64,000 nucleotides of DNA from contig NZ_JBHTJV010000006.1 of NCBI RefSeq assembly GCF_042676045.1, positions 4,017 to 68,016 on the forward strand, in the 5' to 3' direction. The notes under the pieces were generated by a model. That model searched no databases. It had not been told where the DNA came from and worked only from the letters and a program-made list of their open reading frames with translations. The DNA is from Pseudahrensia aquimaris. Lineage in GTDB: Bacteria; Pseudomonadota; Alphaproteobacteria; Rhizobiales; Rhizobiaceae. The translations under genes and the position numbers were made by a program. This document shows, in pieces, positions 28,268 to 38,194 of the stretch (the first letter of the stretch is position 1; the number at the start of each line of letters is the position of its first letter).

Positions 28268-31200
28268 ATGCCAGACACGCCCCTTTATTTCGGAACTTTT
28301 CAAACTCGACAGGACTCCTTCTTCGAAGCGATCGCGCCCGGATTTAAGGATGCGACGAATTGGATTCCGCTATCGCCGGTGCGCGAAGTGGCCCTGATGA
28401 TCAATGCGTCAGGCAATATCATTCGCGTCGAAAGAGACATCGAAGGCGAAAATGTTACATCAACAAGTTCCGTGTTGTTGGGTTACCCGGCAGCAAAGCT
28501 TTTAGGAACGGAAGACATATCTGGTACTGGCTATGAATATTCGGATATAGACCGGCTGGCAGTTGGTTCTGCAGATTTGGGCGTCTTGATCGAAGCGAGC
28601 GATGGAGATGTTCACTACGTGGTGTTTGATGAGAACAACGCTGTCCTTCGCGATTACAACTTAACGGATTTGTACCCCGCTGAGACCATTACGCAACCAC
28701 AGTTTTTGGCGGAAAGCCCCACCGGAGACATTCTCGTGGAAGTGGGACGAGATGCCGGAAGTCTAGCGCTTGGGTTCGATATAACGATCGCTGTGCTGCG
28801 CGCCAACGGAACGGTCGAACCAGTCTCTACCCTTACCAACGAAGCCTACAGCCTCAGAGAAGCCGTGGCACTTGATGGAGGTGGTTATGCTCTGATTTAT
28901 ATAGACTCTGATACACTGAGCAATGATACGATACTGCAATATGTGAATGGCGACGGAACGCTGGGCTACAGCACCCGTCTCGATGCAGACCTTAGCAACA
29001 CCAGCAAGGTGCAAATTGCCTACGACGATGTAAACAATCAGGTCGTTGCGATCTACAGGTCAGGCGGCGAGGTCTACGGACAGGTTTTAGACAACAGTGG
29101 AAATGTTGTTGTTGCGGAAACTAATCTTAGCGCAAGTTTGGGGGCAAATACACCGGCAGAACTGACGGCTTTGGATGACGGCACGTTTATCCTTTATGAT
29201 AGGTACCTAGATACTGCAATTCATATAGACAGCACGCTTGCGGCGCTTGGCACGGCCATAAGTTTGGACCTCAACAGTTTTTACACGACGTTCGCAGTTG
29301 ACTTCGGACAAATTTACGGCGCAGTCGAGCACATCACCCGGCAGGCTTTCCTTACCATAGACGCCCCCAATGGACTGCAAGTCAGACCTGACGAGTTCAT
29401 GTTTACCGGCACCGACGACACGTTCACCGCAACCGGCTTTGGCTATCAGCGCGGTTACATGGGAGCCGGCAATGATGTCCTGACGGAGGGTGCTGGTTCC
29501 AACCTCGATGTCTATCTGATGGAAGGCGACGACACGTTTGTCAGCAACGGCGTGTTCGGAAGTGGAGGCTCTGTCGCGAATGGTGGCGATGGTTTTGACA
29601 CGTATGATGACAGTGCAGCTCAAACATTACGCTATGTGTATCTGAGCACTGGTAAGCTGCAAATCGCTAACGGCACCACTGCCAACTTCGATGAAATTTC
29701 AAACTTCGAAAGCTACATCGCCAGCGACAACGGGGCGCGGATTTATGATTCCTCCATCAATGAATTGTTGATCGGCGGCAGCGCTGCGGACCGTTTCTAC
29801 AGCCGCTACGGCGATGATGAATTGCGTGGGGGGGATGGCGATGACGCCTATTACCTCAACACATACAAGTCTTTCCAAAATGCGCGAAGCGTCACCATCG
29901 TGGAGAACAATAACGAGGGAACAGACGTTATCCGTTTCGGCAACAATGTCCTTCACGGCATCAATTTCAATCTTGATACAGGCACCGGCACGCAGGGGCT
30001 CAACACTTTCACGTTTTCATCCATCGAGAATATTCGGGGCACCGGCGAAAACGACACGATTGTCGGTTCGAACGGTGTGAACATCATCGTCGGCGAGGAA
30101 GGTCAGGACGTGCTGATGGGCCTTGGCGGGGATGATGAAATCTTCGGCGAGGAAGCCGGTGATATTCTGGTCGGTGGTGGCGGTTCCGATATCGTCAGTG
30201 GCGGTATAGGCAACGACCAGTTTTATCATGTCGATGTCAACAGTGCGACGACTGACACATATGGCGGCGGGGCAGGCGAGGATTCTCTCTATCTGCGTGA
30301 CTATCTCGTTGGCGGGGGCCTCGGTGACTGGACGATCTCCAATGCCACCATTGATCTGGATGGTGGAACGTCCTTCGTCGGCCTTCATCAAATCAACATG
30401 ACAAGCATCGAAAACGTCTACGCCGGTCTTGGCGACGACATGATAGAGGGCGATTCGGAAGCCAACAAATTGTCCGGCAATGATGGCGACGACGCCCTGT
30501 TCGGATATGCCGGCGACGACACGCTGGATGGTGACGATGACAACGATATTCTCGTTGGTGGAGCTGGAAACGACCTGATCCGCGGCGGTGCGGGCAATGA
30601 TACATTCTATCAATGGTATCAAGGCGATTACACCGACACGATTGAAGGCGGTGCGGGCACAGACACGATCCGCATGGAATATCACTCAACAAATTCGTCA
30701 TTCAACCATGTGCCGAATACGCCTCTACAGGTCGATGGATCCATTGGGCAAATCACCATCAACGGTAACATCGTTGTTAATTATTCAGGCATCGAACAAT
30801 TCTACCTGGGCAATTCCTTTGACGTATTTGACGGCGGCTTCGACGCTGAAATCGTTCACGGCCTGGACGGCGACGACACGTTGAACGGCGGCTTCAATAC
30901 TGATCAGCTTTTTGGTGGCGATGGTGTCGATACAATCAACGGCGGCAGCGGTGCCGACAAGATTGAGGGTGGCGCAGGTGAGGATATCCTCAGTGGCGGC
31001 ACGGGCAATGATGCCTTCTTCTATAGTTCATCATCAGACTTCAATGTGAACGAAACCATTGACGGCGGGGATGACATCGACCGTTTGGTGGTCGACATGG
31101 CTGACGGAAACGAAATCGAGTTCAACAATATCAGCATTCAGTCGATTGAAGAGCTTGAGTTCGACATCGAAAACAGCCTCGGCCAGGGGCGCAATAACAC

Positions 31201-32848
31201 CGTCTATTTTGACAGCGATCAATTCGCGGCAGGCGGAATTTCGACAAGCCTGCACGTTCTTGGCAGCGACGGGCAAGCCAGCGGACAGGATGAACTTTAT
31301 ATCTCTGTCCTAGGGGCACAGTCGTGGGACTTTTCCGGCTTCACCTTCACGCAGTGGGGGCGCCCGGAGCAGCTTTTGCAATTCACCGGCGACAATGGTG
31401 ACAACGATATCGAAGCGACATCCACCGACGACCGATTGCTCGGCCGTGACGGCGACGACATTTTGTGGGGCAATGGCGGTAATGATTACATCGACGGTGG
31501 CGACGATGACGACATCATTTCGGGCGGGACAGGTGCCGATACCCTGATCGGAGGCCTTGGCATCGATACAGCTGACTACACCTACACCAACGGCAACCTC
31601 ACTGTGAACATGGACACAGGTCAGGCCTTTGGCACATCAGCAGGCTGGGGTGGAGAAACCCTGACCGGTTTCGAAAACCTGATCCTGGGCGGTGGCGACG
31701 ATATCATCACCGGTGATAACCATGCCAACCGCATCGACGGCGGTGGCGGCGCTGACACGATTTTTGGCGGCGCTGGTAACGACACCCTGATTGGCGGGTT
31801 TGGTGATGATACGCTTGATGGCGGCAGCGACACCGACACGGCCGACTACAGCTATTCAAACAGCAATATCACAATCGATCTGGCGGCAGGCGAAGCTTAC
31901 CCAACCAGCGCTGGTAACTCCGTTGGAGATACCCTGATCTCCATCGAGAACGTAACCGGTGGTGGCGGCAACGATATCATCATAGGCAATGCAGGCAATA
32001 ATGTGCTGAAGGGCGCTGGCGGCAGTGATCAATACTACGTCCAAGACGCAGGCGACACAATCATCGAAGAACTGGGCGAGGGATACGACCGCATTTATGT
32101 CGATGGCGTCTCCTCATGGACGCTTTCGGAAAACGTGGAGCGCCTGACGTTCCTGGATGGCAACAATCACACAGCCACGGGTAACGCGCTCGACAATCGG
32201 CTCGAGGGAAATGCCGGCGATGACACATTCGTATTGGACTCCGGCGGCAATGACATTTTCTCCGGCGGTCAAGGGCAAGATACGTTCGATGCCCGCAACG
32301 GGTCTCTTGGCATTGACATAGACCTCCTGAGTGGCACCCATGGCGGCGACGCGGCGGGGGACCTGTTCGCGTCGATGGAAGTCTTCTGGGGTTCGGACTC
32401 TGCCGCAGTATCGGACACCATGGTTGCAGGCGCTGGCCGGGCAAAGTTCTACGGTTTCAGCGGCAATGACTCGCTGACGGGCGGTAACACCGTGGACTAT
32501 CTGGATGGTGGGGTCGGCAATGACGTCCTTTCAGGCATGGGCGCGCGTGACGGGCTGCGAGGCTTTATTGGGAACGACACTTTGACGGGTGGAGCCGATC
32601 GGGATTACTTCCAATACGTCTTCGCCGAGTTCGATCACGATACGATCACGGATTATGAGGATGGATTGGACTATCTGCGTGTGTACTCGGCAGTGGCGGA
32701 TGACGTGTCGGATTTCACCATCGCAGGAAATGGTACTTCCACGGTAACGCTAACCCTCAACGACGGCACCGCAGAGAACACCATCACCATCAACGGCAAT
32801 GGCGGTTCAAACGTTACCATTGATGATGGCGATTTCCAGTTCTACTGA
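28268..32848 (+). CDS. RTX calcium-binding repeat protein
   Basis: The 1526-residue protein starts at ATG 28268 with a GGA 9 bp upstream. Residues 1-375 are a non-repetitive domain with no family I recognise. RTX nonapeptide clusters of the GGxGxDxLxGG type run from about residue 385 to 1470. The block around residues 1097-1180 (DTADYTYTNGNLTVNMDTG) is repeated at about 1190-1240 (DTADYSYSNSNITIDLAAG). The C-terminus ends in a short acidic/hydrophobic stretch as in type I secretion substrates. Unlike the protein at the window start it has no beta-helix modules. A secreted or surface role is inferred; no secretion genes are adjacent. Confidence 0.88.
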   Translation: MPDTPLYFGTFQTRQDSFFEAIAPGFKDATNWIPLSPVREVALMINASGNIIRVERDIEGENVTSTSSVLLGYPAAKLLGTEDISGTGYEYSDIDRLAVGSADLGVLIEASDGDVHYVVFDENNAVLRDYNLTDLYPAETITQPQFLAESPTGDILVEVGRDAGSLALGFDITIAVLRANGTVEPVSTLTNEAYSLREAVALDGGGYALIYIDSDTLSNDTILQYVNGDGTLGYSTRLDADLSNTSKVQIAYDDVNNQVVAIYRSGGEVYGQVLDNSGNVVVAETNLSASLGANTPAELTALDDGTFILYDRYLDTAIHIDSTLAALGTAISLDLNSFYTTFAVDFGQIYGAVEHITRQAFLTIDAPNGLQVRPDEFMFTGTDDTFTATGFGYQRGYMGAGNDVLTEGAGSNLDVYLMEGDDTFVSNGVFGSGGSVANGGDGFDTYDDSAAQTLRYVYLSTGKLQIANGTTANFDEISNFESYIASDNGARIYDSSINELLIGGSAADRFYSRYGDDELRGGDGDDAYYLNTYKSFQNARSVTIVENNNEGTDVIRFGNNVLHGINFNLDTGTGTQGLNTFTFSSIENIRGTGENDTIVGSNGVNIIVGEEGQDVLMGLGGDDEIFGEEAGDILVGGGGSDIVSGGIGNDQFYHVDVNSATTDTYGGGAGEDSLYLRDYLVGGGLGDWTISNATIDLDGGTSFVGLHQINMTSIENVYAGLGDDMIEGDSEANKLSGNDGDDALFGYAGDDTLDGDDDNDILVGGAGNDLIRGGAGNDTFYQWYQGDYTDTIEGGAGTDTIRMEYHSTNSSFNHVPNTPLQVDGSIGQITINGNIVVNYSGIEQFYLGNSFDVFDGGFDAEIVHGLDGDDTLNGGFNTDQLFGGDGVDTINGGSGADKIEGGAGEDILSGGTGNDAFFYSSSSDFNVNETIDGGDDIDRLVVDMADGNEIEFNNISIQSIEELEFDIENSLGQGRNNTVYFDSDQFAAGGISTSLHVLGSDGQASGQDELYISVLGAQSWDFSGFTFTQWGRPEQLLQFTGDNGDNDIEATSTDDRLLGRDGDDILWGNGGNDYIDGGDDDDIISGGTGADTLIGGLGIDTADYTYTNGNLTVNMDTGQAFGTSAGWGGETLTGFENLILGGGDDIITGDNHANRIDGGGGADTIFGGAGNDTLIGGFGDDTLDGGSDTDTADYSYSNSNITIDLAAGEAYPTSAGNSVGDTLISIENVTGGGGNDIIIGNAGNNVLKGAGGSDQYYVQDAGDTIIEELGEGYDRIYVDGVSSWTLSENVERLTFLDGNNHTATGNALDNRLEGNAGDDTFVLDSGGNDIFSGGQGQDTFDARNGSLGIDIDLLSGTHGGDAAGDLFASMEVFWGSDSAAVSDTMVAGAGRAKFYGFSGNDSLTGGNTVDYLDGGVGNDVLSGMGARDGLRGFIGNDTLTGGADRDYFQYVFAEFDHDTITDYEDGLDYLRVYSAVADDVSDFTIAGNGTSTVTLTLNDGTAENTITINGNGGSNVTIDDGDFQFY

Positions 32849-33096
32849 TCGCGTCTATCCAGATTTCCCCGCGACCTTGGCGGACCACCGTCAAGATCGC
32901 TCCCAACCGCAGCAAACCGCGTCACTCTGAACGCCAAGCTGAAGGTAATTATTCGCCTGCAAGAAAATTAAGCTGTTATCGTCGTCAGAGGAAGCATGGT
33001 TAAGCTGAGGGGCTCAAGTCGGGTGAGACCCTCAAACCAGAAGCTCACCGTCAATCACCAGTCGATTAAGACCAAACACCACAAACCAAGAAGCGC

Positions 33097-34398
33097 TCAT
33101 TCTTCTGGCTCCTGCTTGGGAGTATTATTCTCAAATAGACCATCTGATTGCTGGTCTGCATCCAGCTCGTTTTGATTGGCTCCCAAAGCCGCTGTCTCGG
33201 GGGTGGAAGCCCGCGCGAGAGGGCTGGCCTGAAACACGACCTTGTCTTTCTCCTTGACCGCGGGCGCGGTAGTAAGGCGCCAAATGGCGAACAGGGTCAG
33301 GACGATATGCGCCAAACCAGTGACAGCGAATAGACTGGCAGCGCCTGTTAAAGTCATCGCAAAGCCAGCAAGCGTCGGGCCGACAATTGAGCCGATGCCA
33401 AAAACCAGAAGCAGCCCGCCGCTGACCTGAATATACGTTCCCGGTTCGGCGTGATCGTTCGCATGGGCCACGATCACGGGATACATCGAGAAGACGGTCG
33501 CGCCGAACAGGGCCGAAAATGCCAGCACCATCATCGGCTGGGCCGCTCCGCTGAAGAAAAGCAGCGCATCGGCGATAAGCGCAAAGACTGTAATACCGAT
33601 CAGCACCTTACGACGGTCCAAGCGATCTGATGCGATCCCGACGGGAATTTGCAATGCCGCGCCCGCCAGAATCGGGATGCTTGCGAACAGGGCAACCTCA
33701 TTGAGGCTCAATCCGCTACGCGCTGCGTATACGGCGGCAAGTGTTCCGAAGGCTGCGTTTGAGATTCCCACCATCAGAACCGCAAATACGGCGATGGGTG
33801 AATTCTTCCACAAACCTTTCATGTTCAGCGATACCTGCGTCAGCGGGCGCGGTGTGGTGGTCGCGCTAATCGCTGTTGGCAGAAGCGCGAGGCAATAGAC
33901 CATCGCAGCCAAAACGAAGAAAAAGTAGCCGTTCGTGTCGCCCAGCGTTAACACCATTTGCCCCGCTGTCGTGGCGGCCAGATTGACCATCGTATAGACT
34001 CCAAAAACGCGCCCACGCGAGGCCGCATCGGAGCGTTCGTTCAGCCAGCTTTCCACGATCATCGCTGCGCCCGCAAAGCAGAAGCCGGAAAGCGCGCGCA
34101 AGGGAATCCAGAACCAAGGTGTTAGAAAAATCAGCGAAAGCAAAACGGCAATTGCTGCAATCGCACACATGGCTCCGAAAGCGCGAATATGACCGACACG
34201 GGCCACCAGCGCAGGAGTGCGAAGACATCCTGCCACATAACCCAACGCCCATCCGGTTCCAAGCAGACCCAATGAAGCGGCTGAAAAGCCTTCCGCCTCG
34301 CCACGAACCGGCAGGATCAAGCCGTTCACGCCGCCTGCAAACAACAGAAACGCAGACCCCATCAACAGAGCGGTTAGTGGAAGAAGGCTTTTGACCAT
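33097..34398 (-). CDS. MFS transporter
   Basis: I prefer ATG at 34398, which begins MVKSLLPLTALLMGSAFLLFAGG; an in-frame ATG at 34443 would add 15 polar residues. The 433-residue protein has about twelve hydrophobic spans, a central SDRLDRRK loop between the two halves (MFS motif A-like) and a hydrophilic C-terminal tail of about 45 residues. It resembles YcaD-like major facilitator proteins. The substrate is unknown. A decayed marR gene on the same strand just upstream may once have regulated it. Confidence 0.85.
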   Translation of the reverse strand: MVKSLLPLTALLMGSAFLLFAGGVNGLILPVRGEAEGFSAASLGLLGTGWALGYVAGCLRTPALVARVGHIRAFGAMCAIAAIAVLLSLIFLTPWFWIPLRALSGFCFAGAAMIVESWLNERSDAASRGRVFGVYTMVNLAATTAGQMVLTLGDTNGYFFFVLAAMVYCLALLPTAISATTTPRPLTQVSLNMKGLWKNSPIAVFAVLMVGISNAAFGTLAAVYAARSGLSLNEVALFASIPILAGAALQIPVGIASDRLDRRKVLIGITVFALIADALLFFSGAAQPMMVLAFSALFGATVFSMYPVIVAHANDHAEPGTYIQVSGGLLLVFGIGSIVGPTLAGFAMTLTGAASLFAVTGLAHIVLTLFAIWRLTTAPAVKEKDKVVFQASPLARASTPETAALGANQNELDADQQSDGLFENNTPKQEPEE

Positions 34399-34569
34399 GG
34401 CACCGCTCAAGACCGCGTTGTTTGCTTGCAGATACAGATACAAGAAATCTCGCGGAGATGAACACCTAATACAAAGGCTAGTCAGTGTTCTCGCCGGGTT
34501 CTGCCAGCTTACGACTCATACCAGAAAAGCCTCATGTAGCTATGAAGCCTTTCTAGAGATGGATGTTCA

Positions 34570-34900
34570 TCAGGTGAAACTGCTACTGTTGCGCAATTTA
34601 TCGAGGCGCAAGGCGGCGTCCTCCATCCATAATTTGACAAGCGCAAGCTCAGCATCGGTGAACGATGCCGCCATGACCGAGACAAACTGTATTTGAACCC
34701 CACGCGCTTGAACGGCAACTGATCTCCCTTTGGACGTAAACGACAGCAACCATGCCCGTTGATCTGCTTCAGATTGGCGTCGCTGGATTAGCCCTTCGGT
34801 TTTAAAACGCGAGATGAGCGCACCAATCCCGCTCTTTGCCGAGGATTTCTGAAAGCTCCGATCCGCAACAAGTGGAAGCCAGTAATTGGGGGCTCCCTCA
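34570..34900 (-). pseudogene. MarR-family regulator remnant, frameshifted
   Basis: Reading leftward from about 34900, one frame gives SELSEILGKER, the recognition part of a MarR winged helix. A second frame then continues GIGALISRFKTEGLIQRR, SEADQRAWLLSFTSKGR and FTDAELALVKLWMED to a TGA at 34570-34572. The two parts join into a normal MarR C-terminal two thirds only if a frameshift is allowed near 34843, and the N-terminal third is not recognisable. It sits beside the MFS gene, a usual MarR target. Confidence 0.65.
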
Positions 34901-35488
34901 TTACTTACCGACGCCTATTGAAACTCTGGCAAAAGCACAAATTGAGCTGCCGCTTGACCGGTTGCGATACACATTGGAACTATCTCTACTTCCAGTTCCG
35001 CGCACTGGATGGAACGCTTTACGCGCCAGGATATTCTAAAGGTGCCGCGCTGTTGCGAAAGGGGCTCGTGACAAATGAACGGTCCTTCGAAGTGCTTGGA
35101 GTTTAAAAGCCAGTGTCAGCTTTGCCGGAAGCTATTGTCCACTGGAAAGACAGTAAGGAAAAACTGATCGGCTAAGCCCTATCGTTAGAGCCCAAGTGAT
35201 GACCTTCTAAAACCAACTATGACACCTTAGGTACAGGCACCTTCAATGAGCAAGCCACAATGGTCGTATTGCTGACCTCTGTGTTTTTCCAAAAAGCGTA
35301 TGGCCGATATTTGTAGATATCTGATGCTGAAGAATGGGGCTAGCGATATTTTTTTGTATAGCAACTGAAGAGAAAATCGGCGGTTGCTCTGACATTGGCA
35401 AGATCAACTATCCACTATCCACTATCCACTGGAAGCCTGAATTAGGGCGCTCTCAACAGATACGCAAATGTGCCTGGTTTTTCTCGGG
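34901..35488. other. Intergenic stretch without a supportable intact gene
   Basis: A plus-strand frame at 34918-35106 (ending RSFEVLGV) has protein-like composition and stays open in frame past its stop for some 34 codons, but it lacks a good start and I recognise no family, so it may be a gene remnant. The rest looks like decayed sequence between the marR remnant and the HAD gene. Confidence 0.4.
35408..35428. repeat. Short tandem repeat (CTATCCA)x3
   Basis: Three exact copies of the heptamer CTATCCA stand in tandem 60 bp downstream of the HAD gene stop. This is likely a simple-sequence slippage product in non-coding DNA. Confidence 0.8.
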
Positions 35489-36145
35489 CTAACGGAAGAT
35501 GGTGAGCGTTAGGCTGGTAGTGATGACTTCCGCTAGGCTAAAGTCTTGGTTCAGTGTGTTTTCGCCTGGAAATGCGATGCACCGGATGTGTGCTTCGGCG
35601 GCGGCAAGTAAGCTGGGTTCTGAATCCTCGATGGCAATGGCGTTTTCAGCTGGGATATCCAAGCTTGTGAGTGCCTCCAGATAGATGTCGGGTGCGGGCT
35701 TGCTGTTTTCGACCATGGAGCTATCTCCCACAAAATCGAAATCGTCTTCGGTGAGCGTGTTTCCCAGAGCCGTGAAGATTGCTTCGATATTGTTGCGCGA
35801 GGTTGATGTGACGAAGCCCAATTTCAAACCTTCACCGCGTGCAGATCTGATAACTTCAAGCACACCCGAGCGGGGCTCCAGCGAAGCGGTGATGATATCC
35901 GCGTCAAAGATGCGTGTTTTGGCGGCGTGAATGGCCTCCACATCCACCGTTGCGCCTTGTTCCAAGGCAAAGGCACTGATGCGGTCTGTGCCTCCGGAGG
36001 AAGCTAAGCGTCTTCGGTAGGTTTCTCTGTCCCAATTCCAATCGAGATTGTGTTCAGCGAAGGCCTTGTTGAAAGCGGCGCGTTGCAGTTCTGAGGTTTC
36101 GACGATTGTTCCGATTGAGCCGAACAGAATTGCTTCGAGTGCCAT
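35489..36145 (-). CDS. HAD-superfamily protein lacking the catalytic aspartates
   Basis: The 218-residue length, the FVTSTSRNN motif II region, the KPAPDIY motif III and the AIEDSEPSLLAA motif IV are those of the beta-phosphoglucomutase/CbbY group. Motif I, normally FDxDGT, reads FGSIGT (residues 8-13), so both the nucleophile Asp (position 9) and the general acid Asp (position 11) are replaced. Phosphatase or mutase chemistry by the usual route should be impossible; a binding or regulatory role is more likely. Codons around the motif look intact, not frameshifted. A GSR-like promoter lies 32 bp upstream of the start. Confidence 0.85.
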   Translation of the reverse strand: MALEAILFGSIGTIVETSELQRAAFNKAFAEHNLDWNWDRETYRRRLASSGGTDRISAFALEQGATVDVEAIHAAKTRIFDADIITASLEPRSGVLEVIRSARGEGLKLGFVTSTSRNNIEAIFTALGNTLTEDDFDFVGDSSMVENSKPAPDIYLEALTSLDIPAENAIAIEDSEPSLLAAAEAHIRCIAFPGENTLNQDFSLAEVITTSLTLTIFR

Positions 36146-36176
36146 GGCGCTCTCCAGTTTGTATTATTTTGATGAA

Positions 36177-36201
36177 AACCCAAAAGGTCGGAGATGGTTC
36201 C
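36177..36201 (-). promoter_or_regulatory. GSR-like promoter GGAAC-N16-GGTT for the HAD gene
   Basis: On the minus strand GGAAC (36197-36201) and GGTT (36177-36180) are 16 bp apart, one mismatch from the EcfG consensus GGAAC-N16-CGTT. The predicted start of transcription would fall about 25 bp before the HAD start codon. Confidence 0.45.
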
Positions 36202-36235
36202 AACTGCATCTGCGGTTTGAGTAATTGTTTTGCGG

Positions 36236-37414
36236 TCAAGCCGGCGTAAACTCGAAACTCATTTCCGTGCCGCCGGTATCGTTTGAGAATGCAAGATCAG
36301 CGCCCAGCTGACGAGCGGCAGCGTCCATTATGCGTATGCCGAGGCCTTTCCGGCTATTGCTTTCGTGAGATGCATCGTAACCAATACCGTTGTCGGTCAG
36401 CGTCACAGTCAGTTTATCTGCCCGCTGAGCAATCACCATTGCCACCATACCCTCTGCATCATCGGGAAATGCGTACTTTACCGAGTTCGCAACGAATTCG
36501 TTGAAGATGATGGCAAGAGATGTTGCCTGCTTGGCATCCACAACTACCGGGGGAAGCGTGGTGGTTACGGTCACATTTGATGGCGTGGATGCGTTGAGAT
36601 CGGTTGCCAGATTTGTGGCGTATGAGGCGAGGTTAATGCGACCCTCTTCGGCCGAATGGTCAAGTTCTGCATGAACAGATGCAATGGCACGAACACGGTT
36701 TTGGGCTGCGTCAAGAGCCTCTTGAATCTCGTCGTTTTGCGTCGCATTGGCCTGAAAGCGGAGCATGGACATTACCAATTGCAGCGAATTTTTGACGCGG
36801 TGATCTACCTCACGTGTGAGCATTTCACGGTCTGCCAGAAGTCTTTGCAGCGCTTCGTTTTCTTTCTGCTGGCGCACAATCCGCTCTTGTTCTTCACGGA
36901 GAGCCGCTTCTTGCTCCGCCAGCATTTTGCGGGCCCGTATTTGCATTCCCACCTGATCGCCCAAAACCTTGAGCGCCCGCTTCTGCATTTCGCTCAGCAC
37001 TCTGGGTTTGTTATCGATCACGCAAAGACTGCCCACTGGCATATCGTCATCAGCCATGATCTTTGCACCGGCATAAAACCGCATGTCTAGGCCGTAAGTT
37101 TCTTTTGGCATGTCGGCGGTTCTTGGATCTTCATCGGTGTCGGGAACGATGAACAGATCGTCTTGCAAAATGGTGTGAGAGCAAACCGACATTTCCAGCC
37201 CTGTCTGCGCAGCGTCCAATCCGATTTTGGCTTTGAACCATTGGCGGTCTTCGTCAACGAGGGAAATAAGCGCAATCGGCACGTCGCAAATCTGTGCCAC
37301 GAGTTGCAAGAGGTCGTTAAATGTCTCTTCCTCGCCGCTGTCCAAAATCGCAAGCGAGCGCAGCGTTTCCAAGCGTTGTTCGTTCTCGGGGTGCAAGTCT
37401 GCCAGCATGGGCAT
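36236..37414 (-). CDS. GAF-domain sensor histidine kinase (HisKA_2 type)
   Basis: The 392-residue soluble protein has an N-terminal GAF domain (residues 20-165, with ISLVDEDRQWFKA and GSLCVIDNKPR), a coiled-coil linker (165-200), the phospho-acceptor block REVDHRVKNSLQLV with His205, and a C-terminal ATPase domain with an intact N box (FNEFVANSVKYAF), DNGIGYD and GLGIRIM. This class of kinase feeds PhyR in several Alphaproteobacteria. Its location about 4 kb from nepR-ecfG-phyR makes it a good candidate GSR input. No membrane span is present, so it senses a cytoplasmic signal. Confidence 0.88.
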   Translation of the reverse strand: MPMLADLHPENEQRLETLRSLAILDSGEEETFNDLLQLVAQICDVPIALISLVDEDRQWFKAKIGLDAAQTGLEMSVCSHTILQDDLFIVPDTDEDPRTADMPKETYGLDMRFYAGAKIMADDDMPVGSLCVIDNKPRVLSEMQKRALKVLGDQVGMQIRARKMLAEQEAALREEQERIVRQQKENEALQRLLADREMLTREVDHRVKNSLQLVMSMLRFQANATQNDEIQEALDAAQNRVRAIASVHAELDHSAEEGRINLASYATNLATDLNASTPSNVTVTTTLPPVVVDAKQATSLAIIFNEFVANSVKYAFPDDAEGMVAMVIAQRADKLTVTLTDNGIGYDASHESNSRKGLGIRIMDAAARQLGADLAFSNDTGGTEMSFEFTPA

Positions 37415-37523
37415 TGGGCCTTATCTGAAGGAAGGCTCCTTCTTACGGGCGTCGTGAGCAGGCGGCAATAATATTTGACATACTGAACCCATACCATTGT
37501 CGCAGCATCGTTCGTGAGTTCGC

Positions 37524-37964
37524 TTAGACGGTTTCGGAAGAGTAGGGTGCGATCTTTTGCGTGAGCAGGTGTTCCCGCTCCCTTTTTAGCAGGGCTAAAT
37601 TCTTTGTGTTGGAACGGAAGGCGAAATCAAACAGATCACCAACCAGCGGAATAGCGCCGACAAACATATCAATGGCAACGTTGCCAGTCATTCTCGCCAG
37701 CACCCGCTTGCGGGCTCCCATTTTCCACGCGTCTGCGATGAAAACGACCGACATACCTGTCGTTGCCAAATCGCCGATACCGGGGATCAGGCCGATCATG
37801 CCGTCCAGACCAAAGCGTATCGACGTTCCCGGCAGCGTAAACTTGGCGTCCAGCCAACGTTCCACAGACACCAAATGTTCATCGCGCAGAAAGCCGCGTG
37901 GACGATTAGGGAGATCGTCCACGCGAACTGTTTGCGCTGTCAGCGTTGAGGTTGTGCTGCTCAT
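37524..37964 (-). CDS. DUF4112 membrane protein
   Basis: The 146-residue protein carries the DUF4112 pattern: RFGLDGMIGLIPGIGDLAT and AIPLVGDLFDFAFRSNTKN, with two hydrophobic stretches between. Function is unknown. It is the third gene of a likely minus-strand unit that starts at the GSR promoter 38493-38517 (38195-38464, then the Pmp3-like gene, then this one 6 bp later). Confidence 0.85.
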   Translation of the reverse strand: MSSTTSTLTAQTVRVDDLPNRPRGFLRDEHLVSVERWLDAKFTLPGTSIRFGLDGMIGLIPGIGDLATTGMSVVFIADAWKMGARKRVLARMTGNVAIDMFVGAIPLVGDLFDFAFRSNTKNLALLKREREHLLTQKIAPYSSETV

Positions 37965-37970
37965 TTCAAA

Positions 37971-38129
37971 TTATCTCCGTGCGATGATCCACACTGCGTG
38001 AACAATGCCCGGAATGTAGCCCAGAATGGTCAGAAGAATGTTGACCCAAAACTGACCTTTGAAACCAACCTGCAAAAACACGCCGAGTGGTGGCAAAAGG
38101 ATGGAAAGAATGATGCGAAGAATGTCCAT
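37971..38129 (-). CDS. Pmp3/YqaE (UPF0057) small membrane protein
   Basis: A 52-residue protein with the family pattern ILLPPLGVFLQ in the first helix, then NILLTILGYIPGIVHAVW in the second. Both spans and the short connecting loop match UPF0057 (Pmp3/YqaE) proteins, which are stress-induced and thought to stabilise membrane potential. The start ATG at 38129 is preceded by AAAGGA. A TGAGGCAGGTGCCTCA palindrome lies just upstream at about 38143-38158. Confidence 0.9.
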   Translation of the reverse strand: MDILRIILSILLPPLGVFLQVGFKGQFWVNILLTILGYIPGIVHAVWIIARR

Positions 38130-38194
38130 GGGATATTCCTTTCTTGAGGCAGGTGCCTCATTGGAGCCTTGAAATTTGGTGTCAGGCGTAAGTC

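Noticed and set aside
34918..35106. 62-codon plus-strand frame next to the marR remnant
   Set aside because: Protein-like composition but no start signal, no recognised family and decayed surroundings; kept only as a note on the intergenic stretch.
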